Assembly (NCBI RefSeq): GCF_032337135.1 | Contig: NZ_JAVXZZ010000001.1 | Span: 558,001 to 622,000 of the forward strand | Source of the DNA: Allorhodoferax sp032337135 | GTDB lineage: Bacteria; Pseudomonadota; Gammaproteobacteria; Burkholderiales; Burkholderiaceae_C | Length of the DNA stretch: 64,000 nucleotides | Direction: 5' to 3' | Notes under the pieces: generated by a model | What the model saw: only the letters and a program-made list of their open reading frames with translations | What the model was told of the DNA's origin: nothing | Databases searched by the model: none | Program-made: the position numbers and the translations under genes | Shown: positions 27,226-40,306 of the stretch, in pieces | Numbering within the stretch: position 1 is the stretch's first letter | Layout: every line of letters starts with the position of its first letter

Positions 27226-28110
27226 TCAACGCGTTTCACCGACCCGTGGCTCCATGTCTGCCGGTTCGACTCGAAACCAACGAACAGCCCCTCCCTTGGT
27301 GTGCAGGACTGTGAATCTCAGGCCGCCGAGGCAATGCTGCTCTCCGCGCTTGGGCACGTGGCCCATGTCGTGCGCGATCAACCCACCTATGGTCTCAATG
27401 CTTTCGCCATCCGACGCATGGGCGAGCGAAACATTGAACGCCTCTTCAACACGGGTCAGCGCGGTGTCACCGTTGACCCGATAGGTACGATCGCTCAAGC
27501 CAAAGATGTCTCCCTCGTCATCGGAGATATCAAACTCATCCTCAATTTCGCCGACTATCTGCTCCAGCACATCTTCGATGGTGATCAGCCCGGCGACACG
27601 GCCGAACTCATCGACGACCACCGCCAAGTGGTTGCGATTGCCCTTGAATTCGCGCAGCAATTCATTGAGGCCTTTGGATTCGGGAACGAAGGAAGTGGGG
27701 CGCAGCAACGCCCTGACGTTCAACTCCGGCGCACGCTGCAGCTTCAGGAGATCCTTGGCCAACAATATCCCGATGATGTTTTCCCTTGAGCCCTCATAAA
27801 CGGGAAAGCGCGAATGCCCGGTGTCAATCACCGAATTGAGCATTTCCTCATAGGGTGCGTGGATGCTGACCATGTCAATGCGGCCAAGCGGCAGCATCAC
27901 ATCCCCCGCACACAACTCAGACATCCTGATCACACCCTCGAGCATGTCACGCGAATCGGAACCGATGATCTTGTTTTCGTGCGCATCGGCAAGCGCCTCG
28001 ATCAGTTCGTCCTTGGAGTCTGGCCCTGGATGAAGAAACTCAGCGATCTTGCGCAGCCATGAACGGCGATCTTCGCGTTCGGTGACATTCGGTTTCGAGG
28101 ATGAATTCAC
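27226..28110 (-). CDS. corC: CorC/HlyC-type CBS-domain protein
   Basis: Cytoplasmic protein of about 294 residues with paired CBS domains (about 70-190) and a C-terminal CorC_HlyC transporter-associated domain (about 205-290). SRDMLEGVIRMSELCAGDVMLP, SRFPVYEGSRENIIGILLAKDL, HLAVVVDEFGRVAGLITIEDVLEQIVGEI and RYRVNGDTALTR-like segments are seen. It is linked to magnesium/cobalt efflux or membrane integrity and is paired with lnt. GTG 28110 is my choice; the open frame reaches 28224, but that would translate through the rRNA terminator hairpin. No good ribosome site is visible at 28110, so the start is uncertain. Confidence 0.88.
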   Translation of the reverse strand: MNSSSKPNVTEREDRRSWLRKIAEFLHPGPDSKDELIEALADAHENKIIGSDSRDMLEGVIRMSELCAGDVMLPLGRIDMVSIHAPYEEMLNSVIDTGHSRFPVYEGSRENIIGILLAKDLLKLQRAPELNVRALLRPTSFVPESKGLNELLREFKGNRNHLAVVVDEFGRVAGLITIEDVLEQIVGEIEDEFDISDDEGDIFGLSDRTYRVNGDTALTRVEEAFNVSLAHASDGESIETIGGLIAHDMGHVPKRGEQHCLGGLRFTVLHTKGGAVRWFRVEPADMEPRVGETR

Positions 28111-28182
28111 TGCGTTGGAGCGTTTGCGCCCTGGTAATCGAGAAGTGACGAAGGATACCTGATCGCTCCACTGACGAGCGGA

Positions 28183-28216
28183 CAAAAAAAAACGCCCCAG
28201 CGTATGCTGGGGCGTT
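28183..28216 (-). terminator. rho-independent terminator after the second 5S
   Basis: Stem AACGCCCCAGC / GCTGGGGCGTT around a GTAT loop, followed on the minus strand by a run of T. It is the same hairpin as at 28547-28580. It ends the distal rRNA operon just before corC. Confidence 0.9.
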
Positions 28217-28229
28217 TTCGGCATAAATA

Positions 28230-28308
28230 GCCTGACGATGACCTACTTTCGCACGGGAACCCGCACTATCATTGGCGCTGAGGCGTTTCACTGTCCTGTT
28301 CGGGATGG
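28230..28308 (-). rRNA. rrf: 5S rRNA, 3' part only (second rRNA operon)
   Basis: Identical over its 79 bases to the 3' part of the complete 5S at 28592-28705. Its 5' part is lost in the run of N. It is followed by the same terminator. This is the visible tail of a second rRNA operon. Confidence 0.93.
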
Positions 28309-28408
28309 NNNNNNNNNNNNNNNNNNNNNNNNNNNNNNNNNNNNNNNNNNNNNNNNNNNNNNNNNNNNNNNNNNNNNNNNNNNNNNNNNNNNNNNNNNNN
28401 NNNNNNNN
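28309..28408. other. assembly gap, exactly 100 N
   Basis: One hundred unknown bases. The flanks are a 5S fragment on one side and an rrn promoter/leader pointing into the gap on the other, so a complete 16S-23S-5S operon is expected here. Comparison with the resolved operon predicts about 5362 missing bases. Confidence 0.95.
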
Positions 28409-28564
28409 AAGGATCTCAAGAAGTCTTTCTTCTTGTTTTGCTTCGCAGCGATCAGCGAAGCCTTGTATTATGACACAGTTTTTTGCAACCCGTCAAATTT
28501 TTTGCGTTTTTTTCAGCACTCAGCTCTCATCGAGACACCTAACGCTGAAAAAAACGCCCCAGCG
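28409..28564 (-). repeat. duplicated rrn promoter/leader region, copy 2
   Basis: These 156 bp match 34033-34188 with only two substitutions. They contain the rrn promoter and the start of the leader, reading on the minus strand into the N gap. Confidence 0.95.
28467..28496 (-). promoter_or_regulatory. rrn promoter of the second operon
   Basis: TTGACG (-35, complement of 28491-28496) and CATAAT (-10, complement of 28467-28472) with an 18-bp spacer, on the minus strand. It is identical to the promoter at 34091-34120. Confidence 0.8.
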
Positions 28565-28580
28565 TATGCTGGGGCGTTTT
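28547..28580 (-). terminator. rho-independent terminator after the complete 5S
   Basis: Stem AAAACGCCCCAGC / GCTGGGGCGTTTT with a T run on the minus strand. It lies between the 5S and the next rrn promoter, so the two operons are insulated although less than 130 bp apart. Confidence 0.9.
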
Positions 28581-28591
28581 CGGCATAAATA

Positions 28592-28705
28592 GCCTGACGA
28601 TGACCTACTTTCGCACGGGAACCCGCACTATCATTGGCGCTGAGGCGTTTCACTGTCCTGTTCGGGATGGGAAGGAGTGGGACCACCTCGCTATGGTCGT
28701 CAGGC
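28592..28705 (-). rRNA. rrf: 5S ribosomal RNA
   Basis: Complete 5S of about 114 bases. On the minus strand it starts GCCTGACGACCATAGCGAG and ends GTAGGTCATCGTCAGGC; the ends are complementary (helix I). It is the last gene of the resolved rRNA operon. Confidence 0.96.
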
Positions 28706-28859
28706 ATAACTTTTTGTCTTCGTGACTGGGTCAGGAAGACCAATTCATAGAGCTAATCAGCTTGTCTTTACGACGCTGTTCATTGCTGAACAGTCATTTG
28801 AATGCGTCAACTTGGCATAACTATTCTTTGAGACACAACTTGTGAATCAAAGTTATAGG

Positions 28860-31733
<2,874 letters not shown>

Positions 31734-32063
31734 TATAACTTTGACCACTCTTTCAAGCACTCAAGTTATCTTCAAGGAATATTGACAGGTCTCTCACCTG
31801 TCGCGTTATGCCGCATTCAAATTGCTTTGAATGATTCGAATTTCAAACGTGAAGTTTGATATTCATTTTGACGCAATCAAATATGTCGCTGGCGGCACGG
31901 TGTGCACTAAACCTTTACGAATGTGCACTTTCCGCCAGCAACGCTGATTAAACTCTATGAATTGTTAAAGAACAGCCTGTTGATCAGTTAATACCAAACA
32001 ACAATAAAGAAGTCTTCTCAAACTGCTTTATTGTTGATGCACAAACATCAACGCGATAAGGAT

Positions 32064-32139
32064 TGGTGGAGGTGACAGGACTCGAACCCGCTACCTACTG
32101 CTTGCAAAGCAGCCGCTCTCCCAGCTGAGCTACACCCCC
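32064..32139 (-). tRNA. tRNA-Ala (TGC)
   Basis: 76 bases on the minus strand, from GGGGGTGTAGCTCAGC to the encoded CCACCA end. The anticodon loop CTTTGCAAG gives TGC, and the GGTTCGAGTCC T-arm is present. It lies in the 16S-23S spacer. Confidence 0.97.
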
Positions 32140-32164
32140 AAAACCAGAAGTACGTTGGACGACG

Positions 32165-32241
32165 TGGTGGGTCTGGTTGGTCTCGAACCAACGACCCCCG
32201 CCTTATCAAGACGGTGCTCTAACCAACTGAGCTACAGACCC
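32165..32241 (-). tRNA. tRNA-Ile (GAT)
   Basis: 77 bases on the minus strand, from GGGTCTGTAGCTCAG to an encoded CCA end. The anticodon loop CTTGATAAG gives GAT. It is the first tRNA after 16S, followed by tRNA-Ala. Confidence 0.97.
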
Positions 32242-32343
32242 AAGCCGGTCACCAGTGACCAGGCCACAAGTAGCCCGCATCGTTAGCGACAACCTTCCAA
32301 CAACCGATAAGTGTGAGCGCCTGCTTGAGTTGCAGTTTTCCAG

Positions 32344-33876
<1,533 letters not shown>

Positions 33877-34032
33877 TCTTGAATTTTTTCGCTCTTTCGA
33901 GCAACTCATAAAAACGGAATTGAAGTGAACTTCACTTCTATCTCTATGAGCGTTTACAGGTCATTTAAGACCCGGTTCCGTAGAACTTGGCAACTACCAA
34001 CAAACGCCCACACTTATCGGCTGTAACTTGTT

Positions 34033-34188
34033 AAGGATCTCAAGAAGTCTTTCTTCTTGTTTTGCTTCGCAGCGATCAGCGAAGCCTTGTATTATGACAC
34101 AGTTTTTTGCAACCCGTCAAATTTTTTGCGTTTTTTTCAGCACTCAGCTCTCATCAAGGCACCTAACGCTGAAAAAAACGCCCCAGCG
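34033..34188 (-). repeat. rrn promoter/leader region, copy 1
   Basis: This is the 156-bp block also found at 28409-28564. It lies upstream of the 16S gene. The duplication ends inside the first half of a terminator hairpin (CGCCCCAGCG); beyond it the two copies differ completely. Confidence 0.95.
34091..34120 (-). promoter_or_regulatory. rRNA operon promoter
   Basis: Minus strand TTGACG (complement of 34115-34120), 18-bp spacer, CATAAT (complement of 34091-34096). The leader transcript starts near ACAAGGC and soon forms a GCTTCGC/GCGAAGC hairpin. The region upstream is rich in A/T runs, as in UP elements. Confidence 0.8.
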
Positions 34189-34208
34189 AGCTAGGCTCGT
34201 CATTGGGG
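34172..34208 (-). terminator. terminator-like hairpin upstream of the rrn promoter
   Basis: Minus strand CCCCA...TGGGG outer stem and CGAGC-TAG-GCTCG inner stem followed by seven or more T. It would stop transcripts from the manC side before the rRNA operon. A promoter-like CTGACA / 16 bp / TACAAT lies directly upstream (34216-34243). Confidence 0.65.
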
Positions 34209-34539
34209 AGGCGGGATTGTATACCAAGAATGTGGCTTGTCAGCAAAAAATCAAGCGCCGCTCAAAGTTTCTTTGGCAGGCCGGCACTATAAATTAGCGC
34301 AGAGTCTTTCTGTAAGGGCAGATACTCGCTGCCATACCGGGGCGCCTGAAGGCGGCAGCGTCCCTAACATAAACAACCCTACGCCGCGCCCTCCCTCAGC
34401 CGGCAAGCGACTGCCTTTGGGATACACACCCCAGAAAACGAAGGGCGGCATTCCACAAGTTCAAACGATGAAAAATTCATGAAGCCCACCGATGAACGCC
34501 GGAGGCGATTCCAGTAGATCGAGTAACTTGCAAAGCCCA
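34209..34539. other. 331-bp region without a gene
   Basis: Between manC and the rrn insulator. Apart from the promoter-like pair at 34216-34243 (minus strand) I see no gene, RNA family or clear repeat. Short open frames here lack ribosome sites and family resemblance. Confidence 0.5.
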
Positions 34540-35982
34540 TCAAGTGCCTCGTCCATAGGCGTCCTCCAGTCGAACGATGTCGTCTTCCCCGAGGTAGGCT
34601 CCAGACTGGACTTCGATGATTTCCAGCGGAACCTTGCCGGGGTTGGCCAGTCGGTGCACCTGACCAACAGGGATGTAGGTGCTTTGGTTTTCGGTCAGCA
34701 ATAGGGTGTCGTCGCCATTCGTTACCTGCGCGGTTCCTCGAACCACGATCCAGTGCTCGGCGCGGTGGTGGTGCTTTTGAAGGCTCAGGGATGCACCGGG
34801 TTTGACCACGATACGCTTGACCTGGAAACGTTCGCCAGCATCAATGCTGTCATAGGCTCCCCAGGGACGGGCCACACGGCGGTGGTGCTGGGCCTGGGGA
34901 ATGCCTGCCTTTTCCAACAGAGCGACAACGCTTTTGACTCCTTCGGCCTGCGCACTCGATGCCACCAGCAAAGCGTCGGCCGTGTCCACGATGAGCAGGT
35001 TGTCGGTTCCCAGTGCCACCACGGGGCGGTGTGGCGCGTGTACGTAGGTGTTGCTGGCGCTCACGACAAAGCCCTGGCCGTGGATGCGGTTACCCTGGGC
35101 ATCGGCTGGACTGAGTTCGGCCACGGCGTTCCAGCTGCCGACATCGCTCCAGCCGCCAGTGAAGGGCACCACGGCCACGGCGCCCGCCGTTTGCGCAGCG
35201 TGCTCCATGAGCGCATAGTCAATGCTCTCGCTGCGGCAAGCAGCGAAGGCTGTGGCGTCGATACGGCGGAAGTCACCATCCGAGGTCTGCGTTGCAAATG
35301 CAGCGCGACAGGACTGAGCAATGTCGCTCGCATGCGCCTCCAGTCCGGCCAACAAAACATCGGCACGGCACAGGAACACGCCTGCGTTCCAGAAATGACC
35401 GCCTTCGAGCAGCATCGCCTGCGCGCGGTCGGCCTGGGGTTTTTCGATGAAGCGGCGCACAGCGCGGGCGTGCGGGTCGCCGCCCAAGGCCTCGCCCTGC
35501 TGGATGTAGCCATAGGCGGTGCTCGGAAAGCTCGGCTGCACCCCAAAGGTAACGATGGCGCCACCATGCGCCGCAGCCAGCCCGTGGCGCACGGTGTCGG
35601 CAAAGGCATGGGCGTCAGGAATGTGGTGGTCGGCGGGCAGGAACAGCAGCAGATCCTGTGGCGCCACGTTCAATGCGGCCCAAGCCATGGCAGCCGCAGT
35701 GTTGCGTGCCACGGGCTCCAGCAGGATGGTGCTGGCGGCATTCGCGTCCGCACTCTCCACACACTCTTGCACCAGGAAACGATGGTCTTCACTGGCCACC
35801 ACCAGCGCATGCGGGCCCACCAAGGCGGCACGTTCCAGGGTCAGCGCCAGCAGACTCTTGCCGCCGACCAGCGGGACAAATTGCTTGGGCAGACTCTTAC
35901 GGGACAGAGGCCACAAGCGCGTGCCACTGCCACCGCACAGGACGACACTGGTAATAGAAGCGTTAGTAAGCGAAATCGTCAT
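34540..35982 (-). CDS. manC: mannose-1-phosphate guanylyltransferase / mannose-6-phosphate isomerase
   Basis: Bifunctional enzyme of 480 residues (ManC/CpsB/AlgA type). The nucleotidyltransferase domain starts VVLCGGSGTRLWPLSRKSLPK, contains FIEKP and FVGWSDVGSW-like segments (FTGGWSDVGSWNAV), and makes GDP-mannose. The C-terminal cupin (about 365-475) has RPWGAYDSID, VKPGASLSLQKHHHRAEHWIVV and NQSTYIPVGQVHRLANP, the isomerase signatures with metal-binding His. It supplies mannose or derived sugars for exopolysaccharide or LPS. It is monocistronic here and no polysaccharide cluster is adjacent. Confidence 0.96.
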   Translation of the reverse strand: MTISLTNASITSVVLCGGSGTRLWPLSRKSLPKQFVPLVGGKSLLALTLERAALVGPHALVVASEDHRFLVQECVESADANAASTILLEPVARNTAAAMAWAALNVAPQDLLLFLPADHHIPDAHAFADTVRHGLAAAHGGAIVTFGVQPSFPSTAYGYIQQGEALGGDPHARAVRRFIEKPQADRAQAMLLEGGHFWNAGVFLCRADVLLAGLEAHASDIAQSCRAAFATQTSDGDFRRIDATAFAACRSESIDYALMEHAAQTAGAVAVVPFTGGWSDVGSWNAVAELSPADAQGNRIHGQGFVVSASNTYVHAPHRPVVALGTDNLLIVDTADALLVASSAQAEGVKSVVALLEKAGIPQAQHHRRVARPWGAYDSIDAGERFQVKRIVVKPGASLSLQKHHHRAEHWIVVRGTAQVTNGDDTLLLTENQSTYIPVGQVHRLANPGKVPLEIIEVQSGAYLGEDDIVRLEDAYGRGT

Positions 35983-36105
35983 GGAGTTACAACCCGGTTA
36001 CGGCGACAGCGCCGAAGGCAGAAGATGATGGACTGGATTGTCGCCGATCCCCCAAAGGCTAAAATGACCACCCATCCCCTCCCGATCAGCCTCTGGATAG
36101 TCACC

Positions 36106-36477
36106 ATGAACCGCTGCCTCCGTACCCTTCTGGCCCCCGCGGCCATCGTGCTGACCCTGGGCCAGGCCCAGGCGCAGGACATCATCCGCCAGACCATCCC
36201 TGGCAATGCCCAGCTCGGCGTGATGCAGGTGACCGTCCCGCCCGAGGTACTGATAGACGGCAAGGTAGACAGGCTCTCACCCGGCTCCCGCATCCGGGCC
36301 GAGAACAACATGATGGTGGTCTCCGGCGCGTTGTCGGGTCAGAAGTTGCTGGTGGCCTATGTGCGCGAACCCCAGGGCATGCTGCACGACGTGTGGATCC
36401 TGAACGCTGCCGAACGCGCCGCCGTGCTGCAGAAGCAGCAGGCCGGCCCCCCTGCAACAACCTCCTCCGGCAACTGA
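36106..36477 (+). CDS. small exported protein of unknown function
   Basis: Protein of 123 residues from ATG 36106. Residues 1-24 are a clear signal peptide (NRCLRTLLAPAAIVLTLG core, AQAQ cleavage), followed by a soluble beta-rich domain: IPGNAQLGVMQVTVPPEVLIDG, LSPGSRIRAENNMMVVSG, LVAYVREPQGMLHDVWIL. The C-terminus is Gln/Pro rich. No family recognised. It lies 89 bp upstream of miaB on the same strand, with repeat copy R5 between them. ATG 36064 in the same frame would spoil the signal peptide. Confidence 0.7.
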   Translation: MNRCLRTLLAPAAIVLTLGQAQAQDIIRQTIPGNAQLGVMQVTVPPEVLIDGKVDRLSPGSRIRAENNMMVVSGALSGQKLLVAYVREPQGMLHDVWILNAAERAAVLQKQQAGPPATTSSGN

Positions 36478-36495
36478 AAGCGGCCGCCCCACACA

Positions 36496-36558
36496 GGGGC
36501 AAAATCCTGACCTAGCCCGCACAAACATTGCGGCAATAGCTCCTATTTCAATAGCGAC
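36496..36558 (-). repeat. dispersed 65-bp element, copy R5
   Basis: Minus-strand copy just before miaB: AGTCGCTATTGAAATAGG, AGCTATTGCCGCAATGTTT, GTGCGGGCTAGGTCAGGAT, TTTGCCC. The GTGCGGGCTAG block is identical to R2. Confidence 0.75.
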
Positions 36559-36567
36559 TGCAATACC

Positions 36568-37896
36568 ATGGCGAAAAAAGTGTTCATCAAAACGTTCGGC
36601 TGCCAGATGAACGAGTACGACTCGGACAAGATGGCCGACGTGCTGGGCGCTGCCCAGGGCTACGAACCGACCAATAACGTGGACGAGGCTGACCTGATTT
36701 TGTTCAACACCTGCTCGGTACGCGAGAAGGCACAGGAGAAGGTGTTTTCCGACCTGGGGCGCATCAAGCACCTCAAGGCCAAGGGTGTGCAGATCGGTGT
36801 CGGCGGCTGCGTGGCAAGCCAGGAAGGCGAAGAGATCATCAAGCGCGCTCCCTATGTGGACGTGGTGTTCGGCCCGCAGACCCTGCACCGTCTGCCGGAA
36901 CTGCTGGAGGCGCGACGCACACAGGACCGCTCGCAGGTGGACATCAGTTTCCCCGAGATCGAGAAGTTCGACCACCTGCCTCCCGCCAAGGTCGACGGCG
37001 CATCCGCCTTTGTTAGCATCATGGAAGGCTGCAACAAGTACTGCAGCTACTGCGTGGTGCCCTACACGCGCGGCACCGAAATCAACCGTCCTTTCGAGGA
37101 CGTGCTGGTGGAAGTGGCGGGCTTGGCCGACCAGGGCGTGAAGGAAATCACCCTGCTGGGCCAGAACGTGAATGCCTGGCGCAACCCCATGGGCGCCACA
37201 GCCGAGATGGCCGACTTTGCCACTTTGCTCGAATACGTGAGCGACATTCCCGGCATCGAACGCCTTCGCTTCACCACCAGCCACCCCAACGAATTCACGC
37301 CCAGCCTGATTGCCGCCTACGAGAAGCTACCCAAACTGGTGAGCCATCTGCACCTTCCGGTGCAGCACGGCAGCGACAAGATCCTGATGGCCATGAAGCG
37401 CGGCTACACCGCCATGGAGTACAAGAGCACAGTGCGCAAACTGCGGGCCATCCGCCCGGACATGCGCATGAGCTCGGACTTCATCGTCGGATTCCCAGGC
37501 GAAACCGAGGACGACCACGCCAAGCTCATGAAACTCATGGACGACGTGGTGTTCGACAACAGCTTCAGCTTCATCTACAGCCCACGCCCCGGCACGCCGG
37601 CGGCCAACCTGGCCGATGACACCCCGCACGAGGTCAAGCTACGCCGACTGCAGGAAGTGCAGGCCAATATCAACGCCAACATCACCCGCATCAGCGAAAG
37701 CCTGCGCGGTAGCACCCAGCGCCTGCTGGTGGAAGGTCGCAGCAAGCGTGACGGCAGCGAACTGATGGGCCGCACCGAATGCAATCGGGTAGTGAACTTT
37801 GCGGCCCCCGAGCGCCTGATCGGCCAGATGGTGGATGTGAAGATCACCGACACCCGCACGTATACGCTGCGGGGCGAGGTTCTGACGCGCCCTTGA
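36568..37896 (+). CDS. miaB: tRNA-2-methylthio-N6-dimethylallyladenosine synthase MiaB
   Basis: Radical-SAM methylthiotransferase of 442 residues modifying A37 of UNN-decoding tRNAs. The N-terminal UPF0004 domain carries the three auxiliary-cluster cysteines C12 (FGCQMN), C49 (NTCSVRE) and C81 (GGCVAS). The radical-SAM motif is CNKYCSYCVVPYTRG at about 155-165. ETDRVVDF-type TRAM domain residues occur near the end (VDVKITDTRTYTLRGEV). Repeat copies flank the gene on both sides (R5, R6). Confidence 0.98.
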   Translation: MAKKVFIKTFGCQMNEYDSDKMADVLGAAQGYEPTNNVDEADLILFNTCSVREKAQEKVFSDLGRIKHLKAKGVQIGVGGCVASQEGEEIIKRAPYVDVVFGPQTLHRLPELLEARRTQDRSQVDISFPEIEKFDHLPPAKVDGASAFVSIMEGCNKYCSYCVVPYTRGTEINRPFEDVLVEVAGLADQGVKEITLLGQNVNAWRNPMGATAEMADFATLLEYVSDIPGIERLRFTTSHPNEFTPSLIAAYEKLPKLVSHLHLPVQHGSDKILMAMKRGYTAMEYKSTVRKLRAIRPDMRMSSDFIVGFPGETEDDHAKLMKLMDDVVFDNSFSFIYSPRPGTPAANLADDTPHEVKLRRLQEVQANINANITRISESLRGSTQRLLVEGRSKRDGSELMGRTECNRVVNFAAPERLIGQMVDVKITDTRTYTLRGEVLTRP

Positions 37897-37906
37897 CACT
37901 ATCGAA

Positions 37907-37968
37907 TCGCTATAACGTTGATAGCTAGTTACGCAATATCTACGCCGACTCCAGTCCATTTTTAACAG
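37907..37968 (+). repeat. dispersed 65-bp element, copy R6
   Basis: Plus-strand copy just after miaB: TCGCTATAACGTTG, ATAGCTAGTTACGCAATAT, CTACGCCGACTCCAGTCC, ATTTTTAACAG. It shares TACGCAATAT exactly with R1. Confidence 0.75.
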
Positions 37969-37999
37969 TATTCGGCGACTGCAAAACCAACACCAAGCG

Positions 38000-38758
38000 C
38001 TACCTGGACGTCAGCGCCCATGGGTAGCCATGAAGGTATTTGTCCACCACGGCCCGGATCGCATTGCGCTTCTCCAGGCGCTGCACCGCCTCCCGGAGCG
38101 CCTGTAGCACGGTCGGGTCGGCATTGGCCTTGCAGAAGAATAACTCGAAATACTGCGTACTCAACACCAAGGGTGGCCCCAACTGCTCCTTGGCAATGCC
38201 GAGTTTGATCGCGTTGTAGTACAGGCCCACCGACGACCCGATTCCGGCATCCAAGCGGTCCCGCATCAACATCCGCATGGTCTGTGCATAGTCGTTGACC
38301 TCGTATTTCTGGATCCTCGGGTCTGCATCGAAGGCGGGGTCAAACCGCCCTCCACGCGGAACCCCCACCGTTTTGCCCGCCAATTCGGCCAAGCTGCGCC
38401 ATGCATTGGGCGCACGACCCACCACGATTGTCGGCAGGCCCAGCACCCGCGTCACCGCTATGGCGCCTTCGGCCAAATCGGCATTGCCGTAGCGCAAGAC
38501 AAAATCCGCATCACCACGTACCACGGACAAGGCTGTGCGCTGGTAAGGCTCGATACGGTTGGTAGAGGCATAACCAGCTTCCGTGGCGATCAGGTTGCCG
38601 ATCTCGAACATCATTCCTGTGGGTTTTCCGTCTTCAGCAAAGAATCCGAACGGTGCCGACTCGATGGTCACGATGCGCAGTTCGCGCGCCCAGCCCGCTC
38701 CGGCGCCGAACCCAATCATGGCCCACACTGCGAGGCACAACCTCCATCCCTTGCTCAT
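38000..38758 (-). CDS. periplasmic solute-binding protein (SBP_bac_3 type)
   Basis: Protein of 252 residues. A signal peptide covers about 1-24 (LCLAVWAMIGFGAGAGWAR), followed by a bilobed binding-protein fold: ELRIVTIESAPFGFFAEDGKPTGMMFEIGNLI, AVTRVLGLPTIVVGR, LAGKTVGVPRGGRFD, VNDYAQTMRMLMRDRLDAGIGS. No permease genes adjoin it, so it may be a stand-alone binder or sensor-like protein. The ligand is unknown, amino-acid-like by family. It is convergent with miaB and tandem with ffh on the minus strand. Confidence 0.85.
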   Translation of the reverse strand: MSKGWRLCLAVWAMIGFGAGAGWARELRIVTIESAPFGFFAEDGKPTGMMFEIGNLIATEAGYASTNRIEPYQRTALSVVRGDADFVLRYGNADLAEGAIAVTRVLGLPTIVVGRAPNAWRSLAELAGKTVGVPRGGRFDPAFDADPRIQKYEVNDYAQTMRMLMRDRLDAGIGSSVGLYYNAIKLGIAKEQLGPPLVLSTQYFELFFCKANADPTVLQALREAVQRLEKRNAIRAVVDKYLHGYPWALTSR

Positions 38759-38865
38759 TGGTTCCCCCTAAACGATGGATGCCCATTCCCAGCACCCACT
38801 GTTGACCGGCAGCACCGATTCCAGAAAGCAGCTGCCCGTTGCGCCGACCCTTCGCGCCCAACCGA

Positions 38866-40230
38866 TCAGAATGGCATCTTGGGCATGCCCTTCATGCCAC
38901 CCATGCGCTTCATCATCTTCATCAGGCCGCCGCCCTTCATTTTCTTCATCATCTCCTGCATCTGCTCGAATTCCTTGAGCAGGCGGTTCACGTCCTGCAC
39001 CTGAACACCGGCCCCTGCGGCGATACGGCGCTTGCGCGTGGCCTTGATGAGTTCGGGCTTGCGGCGCTCCTGTTTGGTCATGGAGCAGATGATGCCTTCC
39101 TTGCGCTTGATGTCGCGCTCGGCCTTGTCCATGTCGACCTGGCCGGCCTTGGCCGCCAGCTGCGAAGGCAGCTTGTCCATGAGGCTGGAGAGGCCGCCCA
39201 TCTGCTTCATCTGCTGCAGTTGGGCCAGGAAGTCGTTGAGGTCGAAACCGCCACCGCCCTTGACCTTTTCAGCCAGCTTCTTGGCGGCTTCAATGTCGAC
39301 ACCGGCCGTGACCTGCTCCACCAGCGCCACGATGTCGCCCATGCCCAGGATGCGCCCGGCGTGGCGCTCGGCGTCGAATACCTCCAGGCCGTCGATCTTT
39401 TCGCTGACACCGGCAAACTTGATCGGGGCACCGGTGATTTGGCGCACCGACAAAGCGGCACCACCCCGGGAATCGCCGTCCAGTTTGGTCAGCACAATGC
39501 CGGTGAGTGGCAGAGCCTCCTTGAACGCCTTGGCGGTGTTGGCGGCATCCTGGCCCTGCATCGCATCGACGACAAACAGCGTTTCCACCGGATGGATGGC
39601 GGCATGCAGCTGCTTGATTTCTGACATAAGCGCTTCGTCAATCGCCAGCCGCCCTGCCGTATCGACCAACAATACGTCAAAGAAGTGCTTCTTGGCGTAG
39701 TCCAAGGCCGCCAATGCGATGTCCACTGGCTTCTGTTCCGATGTGGACGGGAACCACTCAGCGCCCGCCTGGGCCGAAACGGTCTTGAGTTGCTCGATGG
39801 CCGCGGGACGATAGACGTCGCCCGACACGGTCAGCACCTTCTTCTTGCGCTTCTCGATCAGGTGCTTGGCCAGCTTGGCCGTGGTAGTGGTCTTACCCGC
39901 CCCTTGCAGACCTGCCATCAGGATGACTGCTGGCGGCTGGGTGGCGAGGTTGATGTCGCTCACGCCCTCGCCCATGGTGGCGGCCAATTCCTTGCTCACA
40001 ATGCTCACCAGCACCTGACCCGGCTGCAACGAGCCCATCACCTCTTCGCCCAAGGCTTTTTCCTTCACCCGGGCCACGAAGTCGCGCACCACCGGCAGCG
40101 CCACATCGGCTTCCAGCAGGGCCATGCGCACCTCGCGCAACATATCGGAAACGTTGGCTTCGGTAATGCGCGCTTGACCACGCAGTTCCTTGACGAGGCG
40201 GGAAAGTTTGTCGGAAAGTGCGGAGGCCAT
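38866..40230 (-). CDS. ffh: signal recognition particle protein Ffh
   Basis: SRP GTPase of 454 residues targeting membrane proteins with 4.5S RNA. The N domain (about 1-85), the G domain with LMAGLQGAGKTTTTAKLA (P-loop), DVYRPAAIEQL, LLVDTAGRL and TKLDGDSRGGAALS, and the methionine-rich M domain ending MKKMKGGGLMKMMKRMGGMKGM are all present. ATG 40230 (MASALSDKLSRL) is chosen; 17 earlier in-frame residues are not conserved. It is divergent from the ccsA-like gene across 76 bp. Confidence 0.98.
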   Translation of the reverse strand: MASALSDKLSRLVKELRGQARITEANVSDMLREVRMALLEADVALPVVRDFVARVKEKALGEEVMGSLQPGQVLVSIVSKELAATMGEGVSDINLATQPPAVILMAGLQGAGKTTTTAKLAKHLIEKRKKKVLTVSGDVYRPAAIEQLKTVSAQAGAEWFPSTSEQKPVDIALAALDYAKKHFFDVLLVDTAGRLAIDEALMSEIKQLHAAIHPVETLFVVDAMQGQDAANTAKAFKEALPLTGIVLTKLDGDSRGGAALSVRQITGAPIKFAGVSEKIDGLEVFDAERHAGRILGMGDIVALVEQVTAGVDIEAAKKLAEKVKGGGGFDLNDFLAQLQQMKQMGGLSSLMDKLPSQLAAKAGQVDMDKAERDIKRKEGIICSMTKQERRKPELIKATRKRRIAAGAGVQVQDVNRLLKEFEQMQEMMKKMKGGGLMKMMKRMGGMKGMPKMPF

Positions 40231-40306
40231 AAGAATTTGCGTTAAACGCAGGCAATAGAAGGTGGAATGGGCCTTGCGCAAACCGGCAAGGCGCTAAACT
40301 TGGCCC

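Noticed and set aside
28111..28224. N-terminal extension of corC to 28224
   Set aside because: It would translate through the rRNA terminator hairpin and has no homology to CorC N-termini.
28238..28592. Two open frames running across the N gap
   Set aside because: They consist of 5S, N and rrn leader sequence; the run of X residues is not protein.
40273..40294. GCCTTGC/GCAAGGC inverted repeat between ffh and the ccsA-like gene
   Set aside because: Short arms in a GC-rich region, no T run and no matching copy elsewhere; noted only.
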